A stretch of 64,000 nt of DNA, from positions 3,596,001-3,660,000 of the forward strand of contig NC_083389.1 of the NCBI RefSeq assembly GCF_031755915.1, in the 5' to 3' direction. This document shows, piece after piece, positions 37,913-51,019 of this stretch (the stretch's first letter is position 1; each line of letters opens with the position of its first letter). The notes below the pieces were generated by a model. That model was given only the letters and a program-made list of their open reading frames with translations, had not been told where the DNA came from and did not search any database. Origin of the DNA: Ziziphus jujuba. Its lineage: Eukaryota > Streptophyta > Magnoliopsida > Rosales > Rhamnaceae. The position numbers and the translations under genes are program-made.

Positions 37913-38896
37913 CTAAATGGGTTATTTCAGCTTCATGCTTTCTTTCCTTTGAATAAAAAAATGAAATCAAAAATAAAAGTAAGGATAGCCATATATCCTT
38001 ATCCTTAATTTTATCCTTTATTTAATATTTAATAAATTATTAGATTTAATAAATTCAAAAATTTATTACTTGTTTTGTGGTAACCAAGTAGTTATTTAGT
38101 TTATAGGAAGCAAAGTCAAAATTCGGAAAATGGATTTTTTTTTTTGGGCATCATAAGATTAAATTGAAAAAAGAATCATGCGGATACTTTTTTTTTTTAT
38201 CGATAGGCTGTCAGAAAATCTCTATCAAACAAAATAAAAAGAGCGAATTCTATCTTTTTCGTCCATAAAATTAGACAAGGGGGTCTTGCATCTTTCTATA
38301 TCCCTTGAGAATCCCCGATTTTACTAAGAATCTCTTTTGTTGGATCATATCCTAATGAATTTTTTAACAAAAGGAAAGACAAAAATGAAGAATAATAAAA
38401 ATAAATAATGAACATAATAAAAAAGTGAATTATCATACACATATTGCATGTAGAAAGATGAATAAGCCCATTTATTAACTTATTTTATTTACATATTTAC
38501 ACTTTTGATGTACATTAATTATATTATATACGTACTTAGTATATTCTAGTCTATTATATACTCTACAGACTTATAATATTTTATTTATTTATTTAATATA
38601 TATTAAATATACATTAAATATATTAAAAATATATATATCAGTCTATAGACCCTTGTATTATAGACTCCTTATTAGATCCTTATTTTATTATCTTATTTTA
38701 TTATATCTTAGTATATATACATTATATACCCTTTATTAATAATTAATATTAATTAGTGTATATACTCACTTAGGTATGCTCAGTATAATAGTATAATTAT
38801 TATATGAATTATAAGATATCTTTATAACAGGTTAAAAGATTAATATAACAATAAATAACAGGTGCAAATCAAATATTAAATCGAGGTACCCATTGT
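37913..38896. other. Spacer upstream of psaI (accD side)
   Basis: Nearly 1 kb of very A/T-rich plastid spacer with TATA/ATTA repeats (38560-38760). accD and rbcL, which precede psaI in plastomes, are not seen. Confidence 0.5.
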
Positions 38897-39014
38897 ATGA
38901 TAATTCTTACCACCTTACCCTCTATTTTTGTGCCTTTAGTGGGCTTAATTTTTCCTGCAATTGCAATGGTTTCTTTATCTCTTCATGTTCCCAAAAAAAA
39001 AAAAATGTTAAATA
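38897..39014 (+). pseudogene. psaI: psaI (photosystem I subunit VIII)
   Basis: PsaI is a short single-helix photosystem I subunit. [20 protein letters not shown] and [11 protein letters not shown] are read without a stop. The end is altered: an A13 run replaces the normal lysine-rich tail and the native stop is lost. Confidence 0.88.
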
Positions 39015-39425
39015 TGATGGGGCAAAATCTTATCTAATTTTTTTTTCCAAACGTACGTGAATCATAGCAGAGTTATCTATTTATTAGAATGTGGTATAAT
39101 GTGTGGCTTCTTCTGAGCATAAGCTCGTATGAATGTGTAAACATGATATATGAGTAACTAAATTAGAGTTATTTTCAAATGGATCGATATCAGGATGAAT
39201 TTTTGAAATGTAAAGTCGATATATGTATGTGGATATCTACAAGATATCATATGAATGGGATGTTTGTATTTTAGTTTAGATCTAGGCAATTCAATGAATT
39301 TCTCCTAAAAGTTCACATCATAACAGTGCTAGTTGATGAAAGTTACTTCAGAAACAAAAAAATGAAAGTAAATTTTTTTAGGTTATTCCCCAATTCCAAT
39401 CAAATGCAACTAGATCTAGTATAGT
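39015..39425. other. psaI-ycf4 spacer
   Basis: Plastid spacer of normal size, no gene seen. Confidence 0.45.
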
Positions 39426-39976
39426 ATGAGTTGGCGATCAGACCGTATATGGATATAACTTATAGCGGGATCTCAAAAAATGAGTAATTTCGACTAGGCT
39501 TTTATCCTTTTTTTAGGTTCATTAGGATTTTTATTGGTTGAAACTTCCAGTTGTTTTGGTAAGAATTTTATATCCTTAGTTCCCTCTTAGCAAAAATTTT
39601 TTTTCCACAAGGGATCATGATTCTTTCTACAGAGTCACAAACCTTTTTTTTGTTCCTATTTGTGGTGAACAATTGCGTGGAATATAAGTAGTGGTTATGA
39701 TCGATTGGATATCAAAGAAGGAATAGTGTGTATTTTTCGTTGGGGATTTCTTGGAAAAAATTATAGGAGCTTCCTCCGATTCCTTATGAAAGACATTCAG
39801 TCCATTAGAATAAAAGTTAAAGAAGGTATTTATGCTCGTCGTGCCCTTTATATGGAAATTAGAGGCCAAGGATCCATACCCTTGACTTGTACTATGAGAA
39901 TTTGATAATACGAGAAATTAAGCAAAAAGCTGCCAAGTTGGCCTATTTCTTGCGTATACCAATTGAAGTATTTTGA
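39426..39976 (+). pseudogene. ycf4: ycf4 (photosystem I assembly factor)
   Basis: Ycf4 is a thylakoid protein for photosystem I assembly. It starts MSWRSDRIWI, then a stop. The second membrane-side block [13 protein letters not shown] is clear. The C-terminal half is open in one stretch: [58 protein letters not shown] (39705-39890). It ends PIEVF and TGA at 39976. The order psaI-ycf4-cemA-petA is standard. Confidence 0.92.
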
Positions 39977-40375
39977 AATAAGAACTGAAGAATGACAACT
40001 TTCTTAGCAAGAGGGAAAAAATGAAAACTCAAGAATCCTTTTTTTTTATATAGCACAACTTAACTGAATTTTCTTCAAAACGCTCATTCGAGCTAAATGC
40101 AAACGAATAAGGAATAGTCATAAAACGAAATTGCTTTTTTTTTTTTTTTCGAATTTGAAGTGCATTATTTCTTATTGCATTTCGGTATTGTGTTTCTATA
40201 TTCTTTCTAAATTCATGGACTAACCAGTTTATTGAATCGCAAATAAAAAAATAGGAAATAGATTCATGGGCTCTATAACTTTTAATGTAAGAGAACCGAT
40301 GCTTGATAGAAATAGAAATAGTAGTATTGAGTCGACAAATGAGGCGAGTTCATTTAAAAATGCCAAGATGAAAAA
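39977..40375. other. ycf4-cemA spacer
   Basis: Plastid spacer. The MGSITFNVREP-like stretch at 40266 is the sequence that commonly precedes cemA and is sometimes read as an N-terminal extension of it. Confidence 0.45.
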
Positions 40376-41065
40376 ATGGCGAAAAAGAAAGCATTCATTT
40401 CCCTTATATATCTTTCATTTATAGTATTTTTGCCTTGGTGGATGTCTCTCTCATTTAATAAAAGTATGGAATCTTGGGTTACTAATTGGTAGCATACTAG
40501 ACACTCCGAAATTTGTTTGAATGATATTCAAGAAAAAAGTATTCTAAAAAAATTCATAGAATTAGAAGAACTCTCCCTCTTGGATGAAATGATAAAGGAA
40601 TACCCGTAAACACATTTACTAAAGCCTCATCGTAGTATCTACAAAGAAACGATCCAATTGATCAAAATGCACAATGAGAATTGTATGGATACCTTTTTTC
40701 ATTTCTCGACAAATATAATCTCTTTCATTATTCTAAGTGGTTATTCTATTCTAGGTAATGATGAACTAGTTATTCTTAACTCTTGGGTTCAATAATTCCT
40801 ATATAACTTAAGTGACACAATAAATGGGTTTTCTATTCTTTTATTAACTGATTTATGTATAGGATTCCATTCACCACATGGTTGGGAACTAATGATTGGC
40901 TCTATCTACAAAGATTTTGGATTTGCTCATAATGATCAAATTATATCAGGTCTTGTTTCTACTTTTCCAATCATTTTAGATAACATTTCTAAATATTGGA
41001 TCTTTCATTATTTAAATCATGTATCTCCATCACTTCTAGTCATTTATCATTCAATGAATGACTGA
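40376..41065 (+). pseudogene. cemA: cemA (plastid envelope membrane protein)
   Basis: CemA is an inner-envelope protein linked to CO2/proton handling. It starts [20 protein letters not shown] at 40376. [57 protein letters not shown] and the end VIYHSMND with TGA at 41063-41065 follow. Several codons are stops (W-to-TAG at about 40489, E-to-TAA at about 40608). Length is normal, near 690 bp. Confidence 0.92.
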
Positions 41066-41264
41066 CAAATGATTGATCGATTCAATTATAATGCTTGTTA
41101 CTTTGTACAACCCATTCAAAATTGTACTTATTCTTTCTACCCATATGGGTGCTTCCTTTAATGTTCCAGTAAAAGTTTTTTAGTACATAGTAGAATCGTA
41201 GATATGGAACTACATAGTAGCTACTTATCTAATTGTAGAAAATTTCGAGATCAATGATTTTACC

Positions 41265-42230
41265 ATACAAACTAGAAATACCTTTTCTTTGATAAAGGAA
41301 GAGATTACTCAATATATTTCTGTCTTGCTCATGATATATATAATAACTTGGGCACCCATTTCAAATGCATATCCCATTTTTGCATAGCAGGTTTATGAAA
41401 ATCCACGAGAAAGGGCCAGCCGTATGGTATGTGCCAATTGCCATTTAGCCAATAAGCCCATGGATATTGAGGTTCCATGAACGGTACTTCCTCATACTGT
41501 ATTTGAAGCAGTTGTTCGAATTCCTTATGATCTGCAACTGAAACAAGTTCTTGCTAATGGTAAAAAAGGAGCTTTGAACATAGGGGCTATTCTTATTTTA
41601 CATGAGGGGTTTAAATTAGCCCTTCCCGATCGTATTTCACCCAAGATTAATGAAAAGATAGACAACCTATCTTTTTAGAGCTATCATCCCACTAAAAAAA
41701 AATATATTTTTGTGATAGGTCTTGTTCCTGGTCAGAAATATAGTGAAATCACCTTTCCTATTCTTTCTCCGGACCTCGCTACTAAGAAAGATGTGTACTT
41801 CTTAAAATATCCCATATGCGTAGGCGCCAACAAGGGACGAGGTTAGATTTATCACGACGGAAGCAAGAGTAACAATAATGTTTATAATGCTACAGCATCG
41901 GGTATAGTAAGCAAAATCATATGAAAGGAAAAAAGGGAATATGAAATCACCATAGTGGATGCATCGGATGGATGTCAAGTGGTTGATATTATCTCTCCAG
42001 GACCAGAACTTCTTGTTTTAGAGGGAGAATCCACCAAACTTGATCAACCAGTAATGAGCAATCCTAATGTGGGTGGATTTGATAAGGGGGATGGCGAAAT
42101 AGTACTTCAAGATGCATTACGTGTCCAAAGACTTTTGCTTTTCTTGGCATCTGTTATTTTGGCATAAATATTTTTGGTTCTTAAAAAGAAACAGTTTGAG
42201 AATGTTCAATTGTCCAAAATGAATTTCTAG
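41265..42230 (+). pseudogene. petA: petA (cytochrome f), start lost
   Basis: Cytochrome f is the c-type haem subunit of cytochrome b6f. The start ATG is ATA at 41265, then [19 protein letters not shown]. The haem motif CANCH is intact near 41436. Later blocks: [39 protein letters not shown], and [10 protein letters not shown] to ASVILA (41940-42165). It ends QLSKMNF with TAG at 42230. Several stops, such as Q-to-TAG in IFAQQ, kill it. Length is near the usual 963 bp. Confidence 0.93.
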
Positions 42231-43020
42231 ATCTGAAGATTTATCCACACCAATCTTTAAAAGGAATCCAACTTTTGTCACCAATTATGTTATGTAAGTA
42301 TGGATGATCAAAAAAAGTTTTGAAAAGTTTATTGTTTTTTTATATTTTTTCTATTCGTGTTCGGGAATTGAATTACTTGGACTGCACTTCTAGTGTGTAT
42401 ACTGTGAAGAAGACTATTTTAGTTTACTCCCCTCTTCTTTATTTCTTTGTTTTTTCAATCCAAATTGTAGCGGTATGATTATGTCAATATTTTCAGATTT
42501 CAATGTCATAGAATGAAACAATAGTATTCTATTCGATTGGATACTAAAAAGTAGGAGACAAATAAGCGTAGAATAGAAACCAAAGTATAAAAGAAATGAG
42601 AGTAACATAAGTAGTATAGTAGACAAACAAAAAATATAGGAAACTTTAGTGAGCAAATAGAACTTCTTCAATGAACTTAGAAAACTTATTAAAAAAAAAT
42701 AGATATAATTGTGCTTGTGTTGTCCAAAAAGAGGAAATAGAGTGATCATTCATGATTTTTGAAAGTATCACCGGATACTATCGAGGAGTAGATGTTCTGA
42801 ATCAAGTAATGAAGTGAGTTTTCCAAAAACATCATAAAAAAATGAAATGGAGTTTTTCAAAACTTGGAAAAAGTGATCCATTTTTTTTACCATTTAAATG
42901 AATAAACTATTATGATTATTCATAACTCAACAGGCCTACCCCCTATTTCTTTGTCTGATTTAAGGGGGCACTGTTGAGTTCTTATGCTTTCATGTCATGT
43001 CTACAACTCGGTTCATCCGA
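42231..43020. other. petA-psbJ spacer
   Basis: Plastid spacer of roughly normal size. The stretch at 42940-42975 (AACAGGCCTACCCCC ... GGGGGCACTGTTGAG) forms an inverted repeat that could be the psbJ operon 3' hairpin. No gene is seen. Confidence 0.45.
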
Positions 43021-43146
43021 TTAATAAAGGGATAAACCTAATCCAGAATATGAACCATAAAAGAAAATACCGATTAAACCGATCACAAGAATACTAGTTA
43101 TAGTACCTATTAGCCAAAGATGAATCATTTCGCTAGTATCGGCCAT
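43021..43146 (-). CDS. psbJ: psbJ (photosystem II subunit J), open frame
   Basis: PsbJ is a 40-residue single-helix photosystem II subunit. The reverse strand reads [20 protein letters not shown] then [21 protein letters not shown] and TAA, 41 codons without a stop. It differs from usual PsbJ in the first third and has one extra residue at the end. It is open by chance of small size; there is no sign of nuclear expression. Confidence 0.88.
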   Translation of the reverse strand: MADTSEMIHLWLIGTITSILVIGLIGIFFYGSYSGLGLSLY

Positions 43147-43281
43147 TTTTCCTACTTTCCTCCACATTTCATCAAGGGGTCATGCTAGAGACATAAACAG
43201 CCATAGATAATTATAAGATTATATCCTTCTGAATGAGATAAGAGAATTCATACTATATTTTTACTATTCTCTTTTCTTCTT

Positions 43282-43540
<259 letters not shown>

Positions 43541-43786
43541 AGATTTACTAAATTCATCAAGTTCTTCCAAAGGATCAAAATGGCCAGTTATTAATGGAAT
43601 TCCTTGTCGGCTCTCTGTAAAATACTCATTTGCATGAGGGCTTCCAAATACATCGTAAGCTAAACCGGTGCTGACGAATAGCCAACCCGCAATGACTTGG
43701 GAATGTATAGTAATGCTATGAATGACCTAGTATCGAATATTGGTAATAATATTAGCAAAAGAACATTCTCCTATGTTTCCAAACAT
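43541..43786 (-). pseudogene. psbE: psbE (cytochrome b559 alpha), one stop, fused in frame to psbF
   Basis: PsbE with PsbF binds the b559 haem in photosystem II. The reverse strand reads MFGNIGECSFANIITNIRY, TAG for Trp, then [62 protein letters not shown]. The His ligand in VIHSITI is kept. The native stop and the psbE-psbF spacer are deleted, so the frame runs on into psbF. Confidence 0.9.
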
Positions 43787-45209
<1,423 letters not shown>

Positions 45210-45386
45210 AATTAATTGCACGAACCATTCTTAAAAAAAAAAAAAAAAACCCTTATGTGGTAGTTCATATATTTTATAGTTCCTTAACCGGCTAGTTTCC
45301 AATTCTTGGTCATTGAGATTCATGGGTAATACAGATTAATATTTAAGGATATAGTAGATATATTTTCTCTGTTCAAAGAAATCGAA

Positions 45387-45500
45387 ATGATTGAAGTTTT
45401 TCTATTTGGAATTGTCTTAGATCTAATTCCTATTACTTTGGCTGGATTTTTCATAACTACCTATTTACAATACAGACGTGGTGATCAATTGGACCTTTGA
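45387..45500 (+). CDS. petG: petG (cytochrome b6f subunit V), intact frame
   Basis: PetG is a 37-residue single-helix subunit of cytochrome b6f. [20 protein letters not shown] then [17 protein letters not shown] and TGA gives the exact normal length, with a few substitutions (for example G-to-D at residue 12). It is the best-preserved gene in the window, but it lies among wrecked neighbours and shows no nuclear promoter or transit peptide. Confidence 0.92.
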   Translation: MIEVFLFGIVLDLIPITLAGFFITTYLQYRRGDQLDL

Positions 45501-45631
45501 TTAATTAGCATCTTTGCTTTTTTTTATTAACCTCCTACTTTCTTTTTCGTTAATCTATAGGAGGTCAGATTAAGATTGTTGTTCAAGTATTTTAGTGTAA
45601 TTTTCAACTGAACAAATCACAAGAATGGAAT

Positions 45632-45705
45632 CACGCTTTGTAGGATTTGAACCTACGACATCGGGTTTTAGAAACCCACATTCTATCAAACTGAATTAAG
45701 AGCGC
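45632..45705 (-). tRNA. trnW: trnW relic with CUA anticodon
   Basis: The reverse strand matches plastid tRNA-Trp over 74 nt (GCGCTCTTAATTCAG ... GTAGGTTCAAATCC). The anticodon loop reads TTCTAAA in place of CTCCAAA, so CCA became CTA by a C-to-T change. The acceptor stem has one mismatch. Confidence 0.9.
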
Positions 45706-45832
45706 TTTATTATCACAAAAATAATTTTGTGACCCAATTTGTCTTGCATGTATATACTATCATAAAAAATATAATAAAATTAAATATAATCAATTTCAAT
45801 TTATCCCTCGTGATTGCCCATAAGTAATAAGT

Positions 45833-45906
45833 AGGGATGACCGGATTTGAACTCGTGATATTTTGTACCCAAAACAAACGTGTTACCAAGCTGTGCTACA
45901 TCTTTT
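45833..45906 (-). tRNA. trnP: trnP-UGG relic
   Basis: The reverse strand matches plastid tRNA-Pro with anticodon TGG kept (TGTTTTGGGTACAAAAT). The 5' acceptor strand is altered (AAAGATGTAGC in place of AGGGATGTAGC), so stem pairing is broken. Confidence 0.88.
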
Positions 45907-46376
45907 TCAATTGTCCTATAGTGTCATTATAGAGAATCTCTGTCTTGTTTTCCACATCTTTATTTCTTCCATTAATATACTCAAACTATCTTGCTATTTC
46001 TTCTTTTTTGTCTCATATATCATATAACATATAATAATAAAAGACTTATATCATATGCGTATTAAATAAAGATAAAACCTGCCATAAAGTAAAAATAAAA
46101 AAAAATTGAATATCTTTTGGGAATTCTCAGGTAGAAGTAAAAAGGGACTTATTTTTTGTTTTAAGAAAAGGAATATCGACTATCTACTATACTGACTAAT
46201 GCACTTAATCATTGTACATTTCAAGTTGTACATTTCAATTTAAATTAGGGATTCTACATACAAATACAAGTGGTAAGTCATTAACTACATATACACATTG
46301 GGTCATATATGTATTACCATTATGTAATACATTTTAGAATAAAATTACAATAACGAATAAAGAAGGAGGATTTTCA
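45907..46376. other. trnP-psaJ spacer
   Basis: Plastid spacer. It ends with AAGGAGGA at 46361-46368, the Shine-Dalgarno-like site of psaJ. Confidence 0.55.
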
Positions 46377-46509
46377 ATGCCAGATCTAAAAGCATACCTC
46401 TCCGTGGCATCAGTAGTAAGTATTCTATGATTCAGGTCTTTAGCAGGTTTATTGATAGAGAACAATCATTTATTTTCAGATTTGTTGATATTTCCTTTTT
46501 TTTTTTAAT
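46377..46509 (+). pseudogene. psaJ: psaJ (photosystem I subunit IX)
   Basis: MPDLKAYLSVASVVSIL is followed by TGA for the conserved Trp, then FRSLAGLLIENNHLFSDLLI and a T14 run that shifts the end. A good ribosome-binding site precedes it. Confidence 0.88.
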
Positions 46510-46864
46510 TCTAGTTAGTGGGGGAGGGTTTGAAGAAGATTAGAGATACAATCAAATATCTGTGACTAATCCCTCTCCTTCTTTTCTTTTTCTTTTTTCT
46601 TTTTTATTTTTTTATTTTTTATTTTTTTATAAACGGAAATGTGATGGCTGTAGCAACAATATTACACAAGATACTTAAATGAAATACTATACAGTGATTG
46701 GTATTTATTATAAAGTGTAAATTAAATACAGTTAGAGATCATTATATTTCTTCTTATTATTATTATAATGATATTTTATCATACTAATTTCTACTGTACC
46801 TTCCCGGAGTTCATTCTCTAGGGAACTCCATTTAAAACATTCCAACGGATTCCTTCCAATCTGC
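46510..46864. other. psaJ-rpl20 region lacking rpl33 and rps18
   Basis: Plastomes normally carry rpl33 and rps18 here (about 1 kb). Neither is recognisable. The region begins with pyrimidine-rich low-complexity sequence (46570-46630) and ends with the usual rpl20 3' flank, including a CGGAGTTC ... GGGAACTCC hairpin at 46804-46828. Confidence 0.6.
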
Positions 46865-47214
46865 TTATTTTATGATCTCATTAGAAATCATATAAAAACA
46901 ATTCTTATTTAATATAGCTATTTGTGCAAGTATTTTATGATTAAAAAGCAACTGCCCCTTGTACAGTTGTGTATTAGTCTACAATAACTATAGTATAAAT
47001 TATTGTCTCGACTTTTACATTTATCCGAGTGATCCATCAACACTGAAAATCTCTTTTCTGCCTATCTCTATGCTGATGAGCTGAAACCAAAGCTCTTATT
47101 TTCCATTGAGTAATAGTCCGAGTAAGTATTGAATGAGGCCCTCGAAAGCTTAAGGCAAATAAATGAATTTTTGTTCTATGTCTTCGAGCTATATATCCCC
47201 CTTTAATTCTAGTG
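46865..47214 (-). pseudogene. rpl20: rpl20 (ribosomal protein L20)
   Basis: The reverse strand reads [35 protein letters not shown] and [20 protein letters not shown], then a stop in RRLW (TGA), WITRINV, and a shifted C-terminus ending EIIK and TAA. The start ATG is ATC. Length is near the normal 354 bp. Confidence 0.9.
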
Positions 47215-48007
47215 ATTGAATAAATGAAACTTTGATGAATAACTAATTGCTTTCTTTTCTTTCAGTTATTTTCTACACCTTTCCTAGCTTATTAATAAAA
47301 AAACGGATTCTTCCAATGTATAAAACAAAATTCCAATGGCTTTTGCTACTATAACCTTCCCGACCATGATTCTTTTTATAGGCTTTCACCTGAAAATAAT
47401 AAATTTGTTTGATACCTAGTATAAAAAAAACATAGTGAATCAAAAAGTAGTAAATATAAATGGGTATAGTGGGTTCCATCGTTTCTATGGTTTCTTCGTA
47501 AACGGTGAGGTCCTTTCTATACACCGGAGCCCCTTCTTTCATTTAATGAATGTTATTGTTAACTTGTATAGTTCACACTCTTTGGCTCTATCCATAATTA
47601 TCTAGCAATAGGTCTTTCACAACGAAACACACCGATACAGTAACGGTGTTTAATTATGAAGATTATCTGAGTAGCTGACCCTATTAGTATGTTCTTGCAA
47701 GAGTCAAGAATAAAGGCATAACCTTTCTACCTTTTAAATTGGATTTCCCTGCTTAATGGATACCATTTTCTACCAATGGGGAATTGTTTCTCATCATAAA
47801 TTAAAAATTGAAATGATTGGGTTTGGTACCAATGAAAACCATAAATTTGATAACACAATAGAAAGATATGATAGATCTTTTTTATTTTTAGATTTACCTT
47901 TTTAAGTTTTAGATAGTCATTCTATCCTATTCATTGGTCCTGATCGCTAATACTGGATCAATTGTTTTCTTTCTTTTGGCCTAGCACATTATCTGAACGA
48001 GTCGCAC
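47215..48007. other. rpl20-rps12 spacer
   Basis: Plastid spacer of normal size. An 89-codon open frame on the reverse strand at 47273 has no recognisable match. No gene is seen. Confidence 0.5.
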
Positions 48008-48121
48008 ATACACCTTAGTACATGTTCCTCGTCGTTAAGGACATCCTCAAAGAGCAGGAGATTTCGTGTCATTTTTTATTGACTGTCTTGTGTTTCTGAT
48101 AAGTTGTTTAATAGTTGGCAT
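48008..48121 (-). pseudogene. rps12: rps12 5' exon (trans-spliced S12)
   Basis: The reverse strand reads MPTIKQLIRNTRQSIKNDTK, SPAL, stop, GCP, stop, RRGTCTKVY, the whole 38-codon first exon. Both stops replace Arg/Gln codons (CGA/CAA to TGA/TAA type). The group II half-intron begins GTGCGACTCG beyond 48008. The 3' exons would lie in the inverted repeat and are not in this window. Confidence 0.9.
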
Positions 48122-48318
48122 GTTGACTCATATACATAATGAGCTGGTTTAGATCAATCCTAGCCGGATGATTATGAATCATTTATACATTAATGGATTA
48201 ATTTATATACATTAATATATTAATTATTAATTAATAAAATATTAAACCCGGTAAGATGATAAAATCGCAAATTAAAAATTTGCATGAAACCCCTATTCTA
48301 TTAGTTTTAGTTTTTATT

Positions 48319-48545
48319 TTATTTTTTAACCGCTACACGATCAACAATTCCATGAGCTTAGGCTTCTGTTGCTGACATAAAAATATCTCTTTCCATGTTT
48401 TTAGAAACAACCCATAAAGGTTTGCCTACTTTTTGTACATAAACCCTTGTGATGGTTTCACGCAGCTTCAGTAGTTCTTCCGCTTCCAGGACAAATTCTC
48501 CCATCTGTGCCTCATAAAAAGCACTAGTAGGTTGATGCATCATTA
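48319..48545 (-). pseudogene. clpP: clpP exon 3 (ATP-dependent protease subunit)
   Basis: ClpP1 is the serine protease core of the plastid Clp complex. The reverse strand reads [61 protein letters not shown], stop, AHGIVDRVAVKK and TAA. The single stop replaces the Gln after SATEA. The catalytic His/Asp region is otherwise kept. Confidence 0.9.
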
Positions 48546-49243
48546 CTGTGATAATATAACATAATAGATAGTTCCTCTATCTTGCATGATGAAATTCGAA
48601 GAGATAAAGAATAATAAAATAAATGGTATGAAAAAAAAGATAGAATTGAACAACCGTACAGGCATCTTTTGTGCATTGCATACGGCTCTACAATGGAATT
48701 CACTTTTACCTTTTTTTACCTTACATCGAGGAAATAGAAAGAAAAAAAAAATAGAAAATATATACATATATAGAGTCTGTCAAATTCACATAGGTAAATG
48801 ATCCACTAACCACCCTTCCTTTTGGAGTAGTTAAAAGAAACCCATGATGGCTTCGTTGCTTTGTTATTTCGTGTATTATTTAGCAATCCCAAAGTTTCCT
48901 TTTTTTTCAATACAAATAAATAAGATTTGTTTTTTCACTTATTTATGTATTTTTTTTTATTTTCGTATTCTTTCATAACATAAATATTGTTATCTTCGGT
49001 GTGAAAACAAAAAAGTTCATGACGCTAAAATAGGTCTCCTACTAGATCAGATAAAATTGGAAATACCTTTTCTTTATCTCATACTACTCTTTCGATACAT
49101 AATGTAAGCATTTTGAAAATTTTTCTTTTTATATCGAATTCGAAGTGCCATGCTATTATTACTTAATATTCATATTTCCTATAGCGCAAAGGCATAGTCT
49201 TTGTTTTTTCTCTCAAATCCAATAAAAAACTCATTGGCGCCAA
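48546..49243 (-). other. clpP intron 2 remnant
   Basis: About 700 bp between exons 3 and 2 of clpP, the usual intron size. It contains poly-T runs and no gene. The exon 2 side shows the TTGGCGCCAATGAG sequence that opens this intron. Confidence 0.65.
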
Positions 49244-49533
49244 ACGTGATGGAATGCTAGACATTTGGTAATTTCTCCTCCATTCAGAATAAAAGATGCC
49301 ATTGAAGCGACTAATCCCGTGCATACTGCCTGTATATATGGTCGTACGAATTGCACAGTATCATAAATAGCTACTTCGGGTATTAGCCACCCGCCATAAG
49401 AGTTTATAAACAAATACAGATCTTTGGTATCATCCTCTATATTGAGATATGCCATAAGACTAATAAGTTGATTCAAGATCTTATTGTCAACCGGTTCACC
49501 TAAAAAAAGTAATCTTTCTCAATAAATTCGGTT
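49244..49533 (-). pseudogene. clpP: clpP exon 2
   Basis: The reverse strand reads NRIY, stop, [60 protein letters not shown], then [19 protein letters not shown]. The catalytic Ser region, normally GLAASMGSFIL, reads [11 protein letters not shown], so the Ser is kept. Exon 1 is not found. Confidence 0.9.
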
Positions 49534-50487
49534 GATTAGGATAAAATTGTATCCCTTAGGAACCGTACATGCGCCTTTTGATGCATATGGTTCAACACAA
49601 ATTATGAAAAAAAAAAAAGGAATCGATTGTAGATTCTAGTTTTCTTACTTTTTTTGTATTCATAGCAGGGTCTTTTTAGTTTATATATAAATTAAAAACC
49701 TATAAATAAAAATAATTCACTAAACTTATTGTACTAACTTCTCATTGATGTATTGTTTCATCGGGATCCAATCTAAATCACGATGTAATTTTCTTGCTCC
49801 TGAACAGTCTTCTTCAACTTTTTTTAGGTTTATGCTATTCTCTGAGTAAAGATCTGCCCGATTTGGATTTGTACATATAGGACAAATGCCCCAATACCAC
49901 ATCTTTTTGCTATGACTTCCTTTTTTTATTTATTTATTCCATGTCTCCCACCAAATAGTAAATTTTCAGTGCATCCATCACATTACTCGATTGATTAATA
50001 GCTTGAGATCATTATTATATATTATAAGTGGAAAATCTTTATAAATAGAATATGATATAAGTTGTAATCATAGATATATTACCAATTGGTTTTATTCCTA
50101 AATGAAGCCGGTATATTAATATTACATTTCAATTTTTTGGTCTAACCAAGCCAACCATAAATTATAAATTATTATCATTAAGAATATTAATTTGTATACC
50201 CCTCCCTAAAAAAAAGATTGAATTGCACTTCATTGTATTCCATGCTTCAAATTTTTGATGATTCAATCAACCTTTATTCGGTGAAAGAAAGGATATCTCG
50301 ATCGGGTAAGAGAACGGGGAAATACCATATGACCAAATATATCTGACAAGTTACACTATATGTCAGATAATCTGCATAATGATCAAACTTGATCATGTCA
50401 TGTATGAATAGGCTCTGTGAGATCCAGTAGAAAGAATAAGTGAAGTGATATGACATAATCCCGGGGTATCTTCTATATATATCACTT
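49534..50487. other. clpP intron 1 remnant joined to petD upstream/intron sequence
   Basis: The left part is clpP intron 1 on the reverse strand, with a domain V-like hairpin at about 49555-49595. The right part (about 50280-50487) looks like petB-petD intron sequence on +. clpP exon 1, psbB, psbT, psbN, psbH, petB and the start of petD are missing, so a deletion joint of several kilobases of plastome lies in between. Confidence 0.55.
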
Positions 50488-50820
50488 AACATAGGTTTAG
50501 CAGTTCTAGAACCATCAATGATTGGTGAACCCGCGGATCCATTTGTATGTCCTTTGGAGATATTGCCTGAATGGTACTTCTTTCCCATATTTCAAATTCT
50601 TTGTACGGTGCCCAATAAATTATTGGGGATTCTTTTAATGGTTTCCTTACCTGCGCGGTTATTAACAGTACCCTTTTTGGAGAATGTTAATAAATTCCAA
50701 AACCCATTTCTTCATTCAGTAGCGACAACTGTCTTTTTGATTGGTATCACTGTAGCCCTTTGGTTGGGTATTAGAGCAACATTACCTATTGATAAATCCA
50801 CAACTTTAGGTCTTTTTTAA
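50488..50820 (+). pseudogene. petD: petD 3' part (cytochrome b6f subunit IV)
   Basis: The frame from [17 protein letters not shown] to the native TAA at 50818-50820 is open for 110 codons. [12 protein letters not shown] and [13 protein letters not shown] are clear. The first exon and the first ~50 residues of exon 2 are missing, with unrelated sequence before AAC ATA GGT. Confidence 0.92.
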
Positions 50821-51019
50821 ATTGATTCAATTGTAAAAAAAAAAAAAAAAAAAAAAACACTATGTGTGTATCTTGGGAATAGTCGCTTCAAAGTGAATTC
50901 TGCCTAGATACATTTATTTATTCAATTCAATGTTGGATTTATTCCAGGTAAATGGAAAGTGCTAAAGATTCAGAACTCATTTTTATCTTTTTTTCTAAAA
51001 TGAAATAATCCATTAAAAT

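Noticed and set aside
42414..42749. 111-codon reverse frame in the petA-psbJ spacer
   Set aside because: It is hydrophobic low-complexity translation of A/T-rich spacer with no match to a plastid gene at this position.
47273..47542. 89-codon reverse frame between rpl20 and rps12
   Set aside because: It sits in spacer with no recognisable family or conserved start context.
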